Shown piece by piece: positions 7,283 to 16,482 of a DNA stretch of 35,340 nucleotides. The translations under genes and the position numbers were made by a program. Numbering within the stretch: position 1 is the stretch's first letter; the number at the start of each line of letters is the position of its first letter. The stretch is taken from positions 1 to 35,340 of the forward strand of contig CAZNHL010000049.1 in assembly GCA_964572965.1 (NCBI GenBank). The letters are read 5' to 3'. The notes below the pieces were generated by a model. That model was not told the origin of the DNA, ran no database searches, and was given only the letters and a program-made list of their open reading frames with translations. This DNA comes from CAZNHL01 sp964572965. Its GTDB lineage: Bacteria > Bacteroidota > Bacteroidia > Cytophagales > UBA9547.

Positions 7283-10200
7283 ATGAGAAAGACAATTAAA
7301 TTTTTATTTTTTGCTGCTACTTATATAGTAGCAGCAATGAGTAGTTTTGCCCAAACAGCTGATGTAGTAGAAGGGTGTTTACCATTAAAGGTTAATTTTA
7401 CAGCTCCAGCCGGGAATAGTACATATTATTGGAATTTTAAAGACGGGGCAACCTCTAATCTAGAAAAGCCGTCAAATATTTTTACCAAAGGAGGTACTTA
7501 TGCTGTCACTTTGCAGGCGAGTCCTGCCGGACCAATTATAGGTACGGTAGAAATCAAAGTATATGATGCTCCTGAATTGGCTATTGAAGTTCCCGCCGGC
7601 TGTGCTCCGTTAAATGCCCAGTTTAAAAATATTACAAAACTTAATCCTGCTATTCAGGTAAATAACTACGTGTGGGTTTGGGGCGACGGATCAAGTTCTT
7701 CTGGTTTGATACCTAATACATCCCATACTTATCCGAATGTAGGGAAATATAGTGTGTCTTTTAGTATTGAAACACAATACTCGTCCTGTAACCTGACAAA
7801 AATATTTGGTGATGTAGTAGAAGTATTAAATCCTCCTACTGCACTGTTTGCGACAACACCTGCGCCGGCTACAACATGTAAAGATACGATTAATGTAAGT
7901 TTTATAAACCAGTCTACAGGAGCAAAGCCGCTTACCTACTCATGGAATATGGCCAATGGTAAAACTTATACAAGTACTAACCCGCCGTCCCAGCAATATA
8001 TTAAAGGACAATTTACACCTGTGTTGACCACTTCATATACAGGTATTGCAGGATGTAGCTCTTCTTATTCGGTGGGTGTTAGTGCTGGTAGTCCGAAAGC
8101 GGCCATCACATTACAGAATAAAGATACAGTCTGTATAAATACTGCTACAGGATTTAAAACTAAGTCACCGGGTTTATATACATGGGATTTTGGGCCGGGT
8201 GCATCTGCTTCGTCGACTAATCTGGATACTGTGACTGTTGTATTTACAACACCAGGTATTCATCAGATATCATTGAAAGTAACTTCGTATGATGGGCAGT
8301 GTTCTGCTACTACAACCAGCAAAGTTTATGTTGATGAAGTAACGGCTTCTATACTAGGGAGAATTCCATTTATTTGTAGACCAACAACTATCACTTATAC
8401 ACCTGTAACCAACCAGCCCAATAATGTTACTTATGCATGGGGGAATAGTCCATATTGGCAATTTGATACCACTAAGATATTTAAAGCCAAAATAGAAGGT
8501 TATTCTCAGGATAATTACTTCGATATTAATAAAGAAGAATATTATATGACAGCCCTAAGGGTGACTTCATTATTAACTGGTTGTAAGGCTGACGCTCTTA
8601 TCGGTTATGATACATTATCAATTCCAAATGCATGGATTAAAGCGGATAAGTATAGAGGATGTACTCCTTTGAAGGTACAGTTTTCAGATTCGAGCTCTAG
8701 TAGCAGGAGTAATCCGATAGTACAACGCACATGGGTTTTCGGAGATGGTACTCCTTCGGTGGTTGCAACTGACAAGTCTCCGGTAAGTCATACTTATACT
8801 ACACCAGGTATTTATAAAGCAATGTTAATAGTGACAACCTTAAAAGGTTGTGCTGATACCTCATTTGCAGCGGTTATTGAAGTAGGAGAGGACCTTTCTT
8901 CAAAAATAAACTTTATATCAGATAAAAATAGTGTCTGTCCTGGAGAGAAGCTGACGTTTTCCACACAAATTTCTCCGGAGACATCAGCTTTAATTGGCGC
9001 ATATCATTTTAGTACTGAAGGAAACAGAACTTTTCATTGTTCAGGCCAAAAATCATTGACTTGGTCATACAATAACCTTGCAGGACCGCAGGATGTTGCT
9101 CTTACTGTAGATTACAATGGTTGTCTTACAACATTGACTAAACCAGCATTTATAACAGTGAATGGAGCCATTGCCAAAATTGATTATAAGGCAGAGTGTA
9201 AGTCTCCTTTACTATATAACTACACAAGTAAAAGTCTGAATGCAACCTCTCTTAATTGGAACTTTGGTGACGGACAAACTTCTGTAAATGCTGCAGAAGC
9301 GCATACTTATGCTTCAACAGGTGACTACCGTGTTATTCTGGAAGCTCAGGGTGCCGGTTGCGCTCCAACAAAGGATACTGCTATTGTTCATGTAAGACAA
9401 GTTAAGGCAGTTTTTGATATTGATAAGGATGGGTTGGTTTGTTCTGCAAAACCTCATTCTTTTGATGCCAGTGCCTCAATTGATGTTGAAGCAAGTTGTT
9501 TTTCAGGTTATACCTGGGAGTTTCCTACTTTATCAGATAAACGTCCTTATACATCGGCATCTTCCAAAACTGATTTTAATTTCAAAGCTTCAGGTAAAAA
9601 TGATGTTAGGCTTATTGTAAAAGACATCAATGGCTGTAAAGATACTGCAATGGCTAAATTTAAAGTGTATGACATGAAAATGGATATACGCTCTGATAAA
9701 TCTAATATCTGTATTCCGTCAGATGTTCAATTTACCGACAATACAATAAGTGATACAACAGTAGTTTCATGGAGTTGGGATTTTGGTGATAATTCACTTT
9801 TTTCAGCAGCTAAAAGCCCTGATCATAAGTATACAGTAGCTCCGGCTGATAATGCCAGCTATCCTGTCAGATTCAGAATAACAGATATTCTTGGTTGTGT
9901 TGAAGATTCAATGTTGATATTGACATATTATAAGCCTACTACTAGTATCTCTGTTTCTAAACCTTATCATTGTTATGGAGATTCTATAACTATAGAAGCT
10001 TCTGATTATACAAGTGGCGGGTCAAGTCTTAGTTATGATTGGGATTTCGGAGATGGTCTGGTAAGTACTGATAGGGTAAATAAAATTGTTTATAATAATG
10101 TTGGTGATTATCCTATTACGCTTAATTATAAAGAAGTGTCAACTGGCTGCGCCGGTACAACAACATCATATGCAAGTTTACAGTCTTATCCGAAAGCTTA

Positions 10201-11704
10201 TATTCAGACTGATATAGATAAATCTCTAAAATATCTATGTGCTGATAAGAACATAACTTTTACAGATTCTACTCAAACCGCTTTTCCTTTAGTTCAAAAT
10301 TGGTGGGATTTTCAAAATGGAATACCTCCATTCGACGGCATGAAGTATGCTTTATTCTATCCTAAAGGATCATTTACAACAACACACATTGTGAGTACCA
10401 GTTATGGATGCAAAGACACTGCCACCGTAACCTATAATATTGTGCGACCTGAAGGTAATTTTGATATAGATAAATCGCTTATCTGTAAAGGTGAAAGTAT
10501 TGCATTTACATTAAGGGATACTACAAAAGTTTCAAGTTTCTCCTGGATTTATGGTGATGGTATTATTGATGAAAATATAGCACCAGCGAACCATCAGTAT
10601 AATTTCCATCCGGCAGGTGGTAAAACTAAAGCTACTTTGTTGCTTAAAGGGTATGAAGATATGTGTCCATGGGCAGTTGATAAATATATAGACATCCGTC
10701 AGGTTATTGCAGATTTTTCAAGAGAAAATGGCGGAGATACAAGTATTTGTTTTAGTCAGGGAGCTTATCATTTATCGAATACTTCATCTGGCTATAGCAG
10801 TTATGCCTGGGATTTTGGCGACGGTACAACATCTACTACAGATATGGATGTAGAAAGGGTTTATCAACCTGGAATTTACAATGTACAAATGAGTGTCGCT
10901 GATAATCAGGCCAATTGTGTTGATACTATTGTGAAGAAAGTAATTGTATATGCTAATCCGGTTATTAAAGTAGCTCCTGATACTGTTTGTCAGGGTAATC
11001 CTTTACATATGAAGGTGATTAATCCGTATAGTAGCTTCCAGTATTTATGGACTCCTGCAACAGGTTTATCCAGTGACACAAGCAGAGCACCTATAGCAAA
11101 TATTCTGAATACATCAGAATACAATGTAATGGTTACTGATACTAACAGTTGTATGGATACAACTCAAGTAGTTGGTATTGTTATAGAACCACTTCGTGTA
11201 AGTGACTGGGATACTACAATTGTAATAGGAGATAAGGCTATTCTTCCTGTATATGCTCCGCAAAACGTTTATAAGTTTAATTGGACACCTACAGAAGGAC
11301 TTAGTTGCCTGAATTGTTATTATCCATCAGCTCAGCCTTTGGAAGACATCACATACAAACTTGATGTGAGGGATGTTCGTAACTGTTTTACTGCTTCTGC
11401 CGATTATAAAATTACTGTCAGACCAGAAACATTTGTGAAAATGCCTACCGTGTTTACTCCAAATGGCGATGGTAATAATGATAAGGTTTATGTAAAAGGC
11501 TGGGGTATAAAGGAATTGGTGAATTTTAGCGTATTTAACCGTTGGGGGCAATTGTTGTACTCTAGTGATGATATAGATGCCGGATGGGATGGTAAATTCA
11601 ACGGAGAATATCAGAACAATGATGTTTATGTTTATAAGATCAAAGTAAAAACGTGGAGAGAAGAAGAAGTCCAGAAAGAAGGATATATCAACCTCCTGCG
11701 ATAG
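7283..11704 (+). CDS. PKD-repeat surface protein with T9SS type B sorting domain
   Basis: A giant secreted protein of 1,473 residues. I start it at the ATG at 7283 (MRKTIKFLFF...), which gives a clean signal peptide ending SFAQ; a TTG at 7238 would add 15 non-signal residues. About a dozen PKD-like Ig domains follow, shown by repeated cores such as VWGDG, WVFGDG, WNFGDG, WDFGDN, WDFGDG, WIYGDG and WDFGDG, with HTY strands and many cysteines. The last ~87 residues, from MPTVFTPNGDGNND through FNRWGQLLY, WDGKFNG and VYVYKIKVK, form a gliding-motility-type (type B) C-terminal domain. It is therefore exported by T9SS and probably surface-attached as an adhesin. It diverges from the protease/PorP/PorE operon and is closed by the terminator at 11719. 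The ligand is unknown. Confidence 0.93.
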   Translation: MRKTIKFLFFAATYIVAAMSSFAQTADVVEGCLPLKVNFTAPAGNSTYYWNFKDGATSNLEKPSNIFTKGGTYAVTLQASPAGPIIGTVEIKVYDAPELAIEVPAGCAPLNAQFKNITKLNPAIQVNNYVWVWGDGSSSSGLIPNTSHTYPNVGKYSVSFSIETQYSSCNLTKIFGDVVEVLNPPTALFATTPAPATTCKDTINVSFINQSTGAKPLTYSWNMANGKTYTSTNPPSQQYIKGQFTPVLTTSYTGIAGCSSSYSVGVSAGSPKAAITLQNKDTVCINTATGFKTKSPGLYTWDFGPGASASSTNLDTVTVVFTTPGIHQISLKVTSYDGQCSATTTSKVYVDEVTASILGRIPFICRPTTITYTPVTNQPNNVTYAWGNSPYWQFDTTKIFKAKIEGYSQDNYFDINKEEYYMTALRVTSLLTGCKADALIGYDTLSIPNAWIKADKYRGCTPLKVQFSDSSSSSRSNPIVQRTWVFGDGTPSVVATDKSPVSHTYTTPGIYKAMLIVTTLKGCADTSFAAVIEVGEDLSSKINFISDKNSVCPGEKLTFSTQISPETSALIGAYHFSTEGNRTFHCSGQKSLTWSYNNLAGPQDVALTVDYNGCLTTLTKPAFITVNGAIAKIDYKAECKSPLLYNYTSKSLNATSLNWNFGDGQTSVNAAEAHTYASTGDYRVILEAQGAGCAPTKDTAIVHVRQVKAVFDIDKDGLVCSAKPHSFDASASIDVEASCFSGYTWEFPTLSDKRPYTSASSKTDFNFKASGKNDVRLIVKDINGCKDTAMAKFKVYDMKMDIRSDKSNICIPSDVQFTDNTISDTTVVSWSWDFGDNSLFSAAKSPDHKYTVAPADNASYPVRFRITDILGCVEDSMLILTYYKPTTSISVSKPYHCYGDSITIEASDYTSGGSSLSYDWDFGDGLVSTDRVNKIVYNNVGDYPITLNYKEVSTGCAGTTTSYASLQSYPKAYIQTDIDKSLKYLCADKNITFTDSTQTAFPLVQNWWDFQNGIPPFDGMKYALFYPKGSFTTTHIVSTSYGCKDTATVTYNIVRPEGNFDIDKSLICKGESIAFTLRDTTKVSSFSWIYGDGIIDENIAPANHQYNFHPAGGKTKATLLLKGYEDMCPWAVDKYIDIRQVIADFSRENGGDTSICFSQGAYHLSNTSSGYSSYAWDFGDGTTSTTDMDVERVYQPGIYNVQMSVADNQANCVDTIVKKVIVYANPVIKVAPDTVCQGNPLHMKVINPYSSFQYLWTPATGLSSDTSRAPIANILNTSEYNVMVTDTNSCMDTTQVVGIVIEPLRVSDWDTTIVIGDKAILPVYAPQNVYKFNWTPTEGLSCLNCYYPSAQPLEDITYKLDVRDVRNCFTASADYKITVRPETFVKMPTVFTPNGDGNNDKVYVKGWGIKELVNFSVFNRWGQLLYSSDDIDAGWDGKFNGEYQNNDVYVYKIKVKTWREEEVQKEGYINLLR

Positions 11705-11718
11705 TTAACATCACATGA

Positions 11719-11755
11719 AAGAAAGCCCGGACAATAGTTCGGGCTTTCTTTTTTT
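11719..11755 (+). terminator. Terminator after PKD protein gene
   Basis: Stem AAGAAAGCCCGGAC, loop AATA, then GTTCGGGCTTTCTT and a run of T. It lies 14 bases after the stop codon and separates this gene from dnaX. Confidence 0.93.
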
Positions 11756-11811
11756 ATAGCATCTGCTAAATTATTCTGGCAAAGCGTCCCATTCTTTCCT
11801 AAATTGCATTG

Positions 11812-13538
11812 ATGGAAAATTTCGTAGTATCTGCCCGTAAATACAGACCGGCTTCCTTTGACATGGTGGTGGGACAGTCCCACATTACTACCACGCTCAA
11901 AAATGCGATCAAGAATAATCATTTGGCTCAGGCTTTCTTGTTTTGCGGACCGAGAGGTGTCGGTAAAACTACCTGTGCGCGTATTCTTGCGAAGACCATT
12001 AACTGCACCAACCTGACTGCAGAAGGTGAAGCTTGTAACGAGTGTGAATCCTGTAAGTCATTCAATACACAAAGTTCGTTCAATATTCATGAACTTGATG
12101 CAGCCTCAAACAACTCTGTAGATGATATCCGTAACCTGGTTGATCAGGTACGTTTCCCTCCGCAGTCAGGTAAATACAAAATCTATATTATAGATGAGGT
12201 TCACATGTTGTCTTCAGCGGCATTCAATGCTTTCCTGAAAACACTGGAAGAACCACCTGCTTATGCCAAGTTTATTCTTGCTACAACAGAAAAACATAAA
12301 ATCCTTCCTACCATTTTATCGCGTTGCCAGATTTACGACTTCAATCGTATTGGTACCCGTGATATGGCTGACCATCTGTCTTATATTGCCAAGAAGGAAA
12401 GTATCAAGGCTGAAGATGAGGCTTTAAACCTGATTGCTCAAAAGGCAGACGGTGGTTTGCGTGATGCGCTTTCGATGTTTGATTTGATTGTTACCTATTC
12501 TTCAGGTAATGAAGTAAGTTATGCACAAACAATCGCTAACCTGCATATTCTTGATTATGATTATTATTTCAAAGCTACAGACGCGATTTACAATGAAGAG
12601 ATGACAACAACCTTGTTGCTCTTTGATGAGATATTGAAAAATGGTTTTGACGGTCACAACTTTATCCTTGGTTTAACGGAGCATTTCAGGAATCTTTTAG
12701 TTTGTAAAGACCCGGCAACCGTAAAGCTGCTTGAAGTATCTGAAAGTGTACAGAAGAAGTACCTTGAACAAGCTAAAGCTATTCCTGATTCGTTTCTGCT
12801 GACAGCAATCAATATTGCGAATCAGTGTGATATTAACTATAAAGTATCAAAGAACCAGCGATTGCATGTCGAGTTGGCTTTGATGAAGCTCGTTCATATT
12901 AAAAATGCTGTTCAGCTGGCACAGTCAATGCTTTCGGGTGTTGACTTAAAAAAAAAAGCTGATAGCGTAGCACCCGTTGCTACAGGTCAGAAGAACGCGG
13001 AGCCGGCAGCAGGACCNNNNNNNNNNTTTCGACACCAAAGGCCGTTTCTCAACCTGTTGTAAAACTGAAATCTATCAATGCTATAAAAGAAGAGATAGAA
13101 AGCGGCAAAAGCGCACAAAGCATTGCGAGTGGGGTAGAAGAGACGGAAACCGTAGCAAGAAGCTATGCTTCGAAAGCATTTGCTCCCGAAGCATTACTGG
13201 CAGTCTGGCAGGAGCTGGCCGAGTTGAAGAAGAAAGCCGGAAGAATGACAGAGTTTACGATTTTAGATCGTGAGTATAAATTGGAAGGAACGAAAATTCA
13301 TCTTCTGGTTGAAAACGCTTTATTGTTAGAAGATTTCACAACATTCCGCCACGAATTGCTGGATTTTCTGCGTTCCAGACTGGATAATGGGTCAATTGAT
13401 GTATCTGCTGATATTTCAACTACTGCCAATACACGTCCTATTTTGTTTAACTCTACCGAAAAATTCAGATTTCTTGCTGAAAAGTATCCGATTCTTGAGG
13501 ATTTACAAAGAAGACTAGGGCTTGAACTGGACTATTAA
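11812..13538 (+). CDS. dnaX: DNA polymerase III subunit gamma/tau (interrupted by assembly gap)
   Basis: Clamp-loader ATPase of the replisome. Start is the ATG at 11812. The Walker A box GPRGVGKTT is at residues 46-54, the zinc-binding cysteines are 65, 75, 78 and 81, Walker B IIDEVH is at about 126-131, and the sensor 1/SRC region is LPTILSRCQ. Domain III ends near residue 375. An A10 run at 12948-12957 follows, where slippage in either direction gives a stop within five codons. Ten Ns at 13017-13026 interrupt the linker. Beyond them the gene continues in a different frame from 13029 to 13538 (169 codons ending LGLELDY) with the tau-type C-terminal region. The frame change is an artefact of the fixed-size gap: the true missing length should be 2 mod 3. 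No strong promoter is seen. Confidence 0.93.
12946..12966 (+). promoter_or_regulatory. Candidate dnaX slippage/frameshift site (A10)
   Basis: In frame the sequence reads TTA AAA AAA AAA GCT (Leu-Lys-Lys-Lys-Ala). One extra A, or a -1 ribosomal slip, gives AGC TGA, ending after Ser. One A fewer, or +1, gives AAG CTG ATA GCG TAG, also ending at once. Either event yields a protein of about 383-386 residues that stops right after domain III, like gamma in Escherichia coli or Thermus. A sequencing or assembly miscount is the alternative. Confidence 0.5.
13017..13026. other. Assembly gap (10 N) inside dnaX
   Basis: Ten unknown bases. The reading frames on the two sides disagree by one, so the number of Ns is a placeholder rather than a measured length. 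Alanine/proline-rich linker sequence on both sides suggests a repetitive stretch that collapsed. Confidence 0.95.
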
Positions 13539-13601
13539 TTTCTGTTCTGCTTATTTAAATTAAACAGATTAAAGTTTTTTAACTGTTTCGCATATTAATC
13601 A

Positions 13602-13632
13602 TTTGAAAAATCACGATATAGGACTATTTTTG
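13602..13632 (+). promoter_or_regulatory. Promoter of pdhC (TTTG-N19-TATTTTTG)
   Basis: TTTG at 13602-13605, 19 bases, then TATTTTTG at 13625-13632: an exact match to the Bacteroidota primary-sigma consensus. It leaves a leader of about 70 bases before the ATG at 13711, so pdhC is probably transcribed apart from dnaX. Confidence 0.75.
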
Positions 13633-13710
13633 TCAGGTCTGTATAAACCCTTTTAGGTCATACGACTTTTATATCTGAATTAATTAAAACTCTTTTTTCT
13701 ATAAAATCTT

Positions 13711-15309
13711 ATGGCTGAGATCATTAGAATGCCCAAAATGAGCGACACCATGACTGAAGGTGTTATTGCTGCATGGCATAAAAAAGTAGGTGACAAAGTG
13801 AAGTCTGGTGATGTGTTGGCTGAAGTTGAAACCGACAAAGCAACCATGGATCTTGAAAGCTATTGGGACGGAACTCTTTTGTACATAGGAGTTAAAGATA
13901 AAGAAACAGCCCAGGTTGATGGGGTTATTGCTATTATTGGCAAAGAGGGCGAAGATGTAAATGCTTTATTGGCAGGTTCAAATGGTTCGGCTTCTAAAGC
14001 TGAAGCTAAACCGGCTGCTGAATCAGCTTCTGCACCTGTAGCTGCGGCTCCTGCGGTTGATACTTCTAATATTAAAGCAACAGTTATTCGTATGCCTAAA
14101 ATGAGCGATACGATGACTGAAGGTCAGATTGTAGCCTGGAATAAAAAAGTAGGTGATAAAGTTAAATCGGGAGATGTATTGGCTGAAGTTGAAACAGACA
14201 AAGCTACTATGGATCTTGAATCATATGACAACGGTACTTTACTTTATATCGGTGTTGAAGCTGGTAAAGCTGCAAAAATTGATGAAGTAATTGCTATTAT
14301 TGGTGAGGCTGGTACTGACTACAAGCCATTGTTGGCTGCTGGCGCCCCGGCTCCTAAAGCTGCTGCAACAGAACAAGCTTCTGCCCCTGCTGCTGCAACT
14401 CAAACTTCAGCACCGGCAGCAACTACTTCGGTAGCTTCTGCTGATGGTAGAATTAAAGCTTCTCCTTTGGCAAAGTCTTTGGCTAAAGACAAAGGAATTG
14501 ATATTGGTAAAGTAGCTGGCAGCGGTGAAAATGGCCGTATTACTAAGAAAGATGTTGAAGGGTTTACTGCTGCTCCTGCAAAAGCAGAAGCTGGCAAGTC
14601 GGCTGTTTCTTACGGAAATGTTGGGCAGGAAAGCTTCGATGAGCTTCCTGTAAACCAAATGCGTAAAACAATTGCCCGTCGTTTATCTGACAGCTTGTTT
14701 ACAGCACCACATTTCTATCTGACGATGGAAATTGACATGGACAAGGCAATTGAAGCTCGTGGCAGCATGAATGAGGTTGCTCCTGTGAAGATTTCATTCA
14801 ACGATATGGTCATTAAAGCTGTCTCTACTGCGCTTCGCAAGCACCCAATGGTAAATGCGTCGTGGAGAGGAGATACTATCCGTGTTAATCATCATATCCA
14901 TATTGGTGTGGCTATTGCAGTTGAAGATGGTTTGCTGGTTCCTGTGATTCGTTTCGCAGATAACAAATCTCTGTCGCAAATTTCTGCGGAAGTAAAAGAC
15001 CTTGGTGTTAAAGCTAAGAGCAAAAAATTGCAACCGGCAGATTGGGAAGGAAATACATTTACTATTTCTAACCTGGGTATGTTCGGTATTGATGAATTTA
15101 CTTCAATCCTTAACTCTCCTGAAGCTTGTATTCTTTCAGTAGGAGGAATTAAGGCAGTTCCTGTTGTTAAGAACGGTCAGATTGTTCCTGGTAACATTAT
15201 GAAAGTAACATTGGCTTGCGATCATCGAGTAGTTGATGGGGCAACTGGTGCTGCATTCTTACAAACATTTAAAGGTTTGTTGGAAGATCCTGTTAGAATT
15301 TTGATCTAG
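13711..15309 (+). CDS. pdhC: Pyruvate dehydrogenase E2, dihydrolipoyl acetyltransferase
   Basis: A 532-residue E2 core subunit that moves acetyl groups from E1 to CoA. It has two lipoyl domains (about 1-80 and 124-203), each with ETDKATMDLES and lipoyl-lysines at 43 and 164. Alanine/proline-rich linkers come next, then a peripheral-subunit-binding domain at about 248-285 (KASPLAKSLAKDKGID...GSGENGRITKKDV). The catalytic domain runs from about 310 with the terminal motif DHRVVDGA (His505, Asp509). Start is the ATG at 13711; it has its own promoter and a strong terminator downstream. Genes for E1 and E3 are not in the window. A branched-chain or oxoglutarate E2 is less likely given the Ala-rich two-lipoyl layout typical of Bacteroidota PDH. 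Confidence 0.93.
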   Translation: MAEIIRMPKMSDTMTEGVIAAWHKKVGDKVKSGDVLAEVETDKATMDLESYWDGTLLYIGVKDKETAQVDGVIAIIGKEGEDVNALLAGSNGSASKAEAKPAAESASAPVAAAPAVDTSNIKATVIRMPKMSDTMTEGQIVAWNKKVGDKVKSGDVLAEVETDKATMDLESYDNGTLLYIGVEAGKAAKIDEVIAIIGEAGTDYKPLLAAGAPAPKAAATEQASAPAAATQTSAPAATTSVASADGRIKASPLAKSLAKDKGIDIGKVAGSGENGRITKKDVEGFTAAPAKAEAGKSAVSYGNVGQESFDELPVNQMRKTIARRLSDSLFTAPHFYLTMEIDMDKAIEARGSMNEVAPVKISFNDMVIKAVSTALRKHPMVNASWRGDTIRVNHHIHIGVAIAVEDGLLVPVIRFADNKSLSQISAEVKDLGVKAKSKKLQPADWEGNTFTISNLGMFGIDEFTSILNSPEACILSVGGIKAVPVVKNGQIVPGNIMKVTLACDHRVVDGATGAAFLQTFKGLLEDPVRILI

Positions 15310-15387
15310 AATTGATCTGTTTTTAATTAGGATAAAGAGTCAAAATAGTTGATAAAACTATTATAATAATTAATATTTGTTGGATTT

Positions 15388-15425
15388 AATAAGGGTGTGT
15401 GAAAGTTGTTTCATACACCCTTATT
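15388..15425 (+). terminator. Terminator after pdhC
   Basis: A 17-base stem AATAAGGGTGTGTGAAA with loop GTTG and complement TTTCATACACCCTTATT (one G-T pair), followed by an AT-rich tail. It lies about 80 bases after the pdhC stop. Confidence 0.88.
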
Positions 15426-15604
15426 TATTATATGAATAATACAAAAATCAACTTGAGCATGTTTAAGAAATGAGTAATTTATTATCACACTTTTAAACAG
15501 CTTTCAAGGAGAAGTTATTTCATAGGTACACTTCAAAGATAATTTTTACAAGGAGTTGTATTAGGTGTTAGTGTGGGAAATTTGTCGCATTGAGAAAGTA
15601 AGTT

Positions 15605-16000
15605 TACTTATTACTGTAACTTATTTTGCCAATAAAGTATGTCTTGTTGACAACCAAATTGGCTATATGTAATTTTACAGGCTGACCGATGGTGAATAGC
15701 TTGAAGAGATTGCCGAAGAATTGAATAATCTTATTGGTTTGGGTATAGAAATAGAAAGCATTACTTGTGACTGAAATTAAGCTATTTTGAAGTAATTAAT
15801 CAAATAACTCTCTGCACTATGCAAATAAGATATTCTTGACAAGATATTCGAAAAGTAAGGTTAGGTAAGAACCCAAAAAAGGATAGTGAATTTATTGCAG
15901 AAAATCAAAATGCATAACGATAAGTAGCTGGAGGCATAAACATAAGTTTATTGATAGGTTATTCCGAAATAGAGCATATTTGCCTTCTGCTTTCGACCAC
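15605..16000 (+). pseudogene. Transposase relic (DDE-type, multiple stops)
   Basis: No open frame survives, but translation gives ordered fragments of a DDE/MULE-like transposase. First is TVTYFANKVCLVDNQIGYM, then a stop, FYRLTDGE, a stop, and LEEIAEELNNLIGLGIEIES with ITCD ending at the expected catalytic CDG position. A shift leads to LCTMQIR and LGKNPKKDSEFIAE, resembling the CxxHxQR and LTxNPK segments of such enzymes. Near 15950-15990 comes DRLFRNRAYLPSAF, resembling their late YRSL...NLPYLF segment. At least three nonsense codons and one frameshift are present. No terminal inverted repeats or target duplication were found. The IS family is uncertain. Confidence 0.6.
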
Positions 16001-16011
16001 ATTAACTTAAC

Positions 16012-16039
16012 AAAGGAGAACCATCACTGGTTCTCCTTT
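16012..16039. terminator. Terminator downstream of gldC
   Basis: Perfect stem AAAGGAGAACCA, loop TCAC, TGGTTCTCCTTT. It lies 18 bases beyond the gldC stop and works on the minus strand; the palindrome is symmetrical. Confidence 0.85.
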
Positions 16040-16056
16040 GTATTTAGTAAGATTTC

Positions 16057-16395
16057 TTACTTAGCATTTTTTTCCTGGTGTTTTACAATGTCAACCAGTC
16101 TTTTGCAGGTTGCTTCCATTTCAGCAGCCATTTCTTCGTCGCCAGTAGCATTTACAAGACTGTCTGCCAGGCCGGCAATGCATTCAATATAGAAACGTTT
16201 CATTTCATTTACAGGCATTTCCTTTGTCCAAAGGTCAATACGCATACTACTTGCTGTTTTATCCCAGATAGCAATTGAGATAGCCTTTGCTTCATCGTGG
16301 CCTTCAGTTGGCTTGTCTGTAGCCGACCAACGTATTTTATCAGGAATATTTTGTCCGTCCAGCTGAACGGTAAAATTGATTTCAGAAGTTTTCAT
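16057..16395 (-). CDS. gldC: Gliding motility protein GldC
   Basis: A 112-residue cytoplasmic protein matching GldC: the start KTSEINFTVQLDGQNIPDKIRWSATD, the acidic lysine/alanine stretch EAKAISIAIWD and the helical C-terminus with METxKRF-like spacing are family features. GldC improves gliding and T9SS function in Flavobacterium, but its biochemical role is not settled. It is present in many non-gliding Bacteroidota too. It begins at an ATG just beyond the terminator of the upstream M48 gene, so it is probably a single-gene transcript with its own promoter. Confidence 0.9.
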   Translation of the reverse strand: MKTSEINFTVQLDGQNIPDKIRWSATDKPTEGHDEAKAISIAIWDKTASSMRIDLWTKEMPVNEMKRFYIECIAGLADSLVNATGDEEMAAEMEATCKRLVDIVKHQEKNAK

Positions 16396-16410
16396 TCAGT
16401 AATATTTTCA

Positions 16411-16418
16411 CAAAAGTA
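16411..16418 (-). promoter_or_regulatory. -7 element for gldC
   Basis: On the minus strand TACTTTTG matches TAnnTTTG exactly, 15 bases before the gldC ATG and just after the M48 terminator. No TTG is seen at the -33 position. The leader would be very short. Confidence 0.4.
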
Positions 16419-16426
16419 TTTAAAAT

Positions 16427-16461
16427 AAAAGAGAAACACCCTATAAAGATGTTTCTCTTTT
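16427..16461. terminator. Terminator of M48 protease gene
   Basis: A 12-base stem AAAAGAGAAACA, an 11-base loop, TGTTTCTCTTTT. Flanking A and T runs allow use from both sides. It separates the M48 gene from gldC. Confidence 0.88.
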
Positions 16462-16482
16462 TAATATTGTCAGGTACTGGTT

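Larger units (their letters stand above)
15310..16056. other. 747-base region without an intact gene
   Basis: Holds the pdhC terminator (15388-15425), about 180 bases of AT-rich sequence in which I recognise nothing, a transposase relic (about 15605-16000) and the shared terminator next to gldC (16012-16039). The short open frame at 15980-16192 on the plus strand overlaps gldC and is not a gene. Confidence 0.7.

Noticed and set aside
13224..13538. Separate small hypothetical gene after dnaX
   Set aside because: It is the C-terminal part of DnaX; the frame is open back to the assembly gap and the content is tau-like.
15980..16192. Small plus-strand gene overlapping gldC
   Set aside because: It is antisense to gldC and starts inside the transposase relic; no protein-family features and no promoter.
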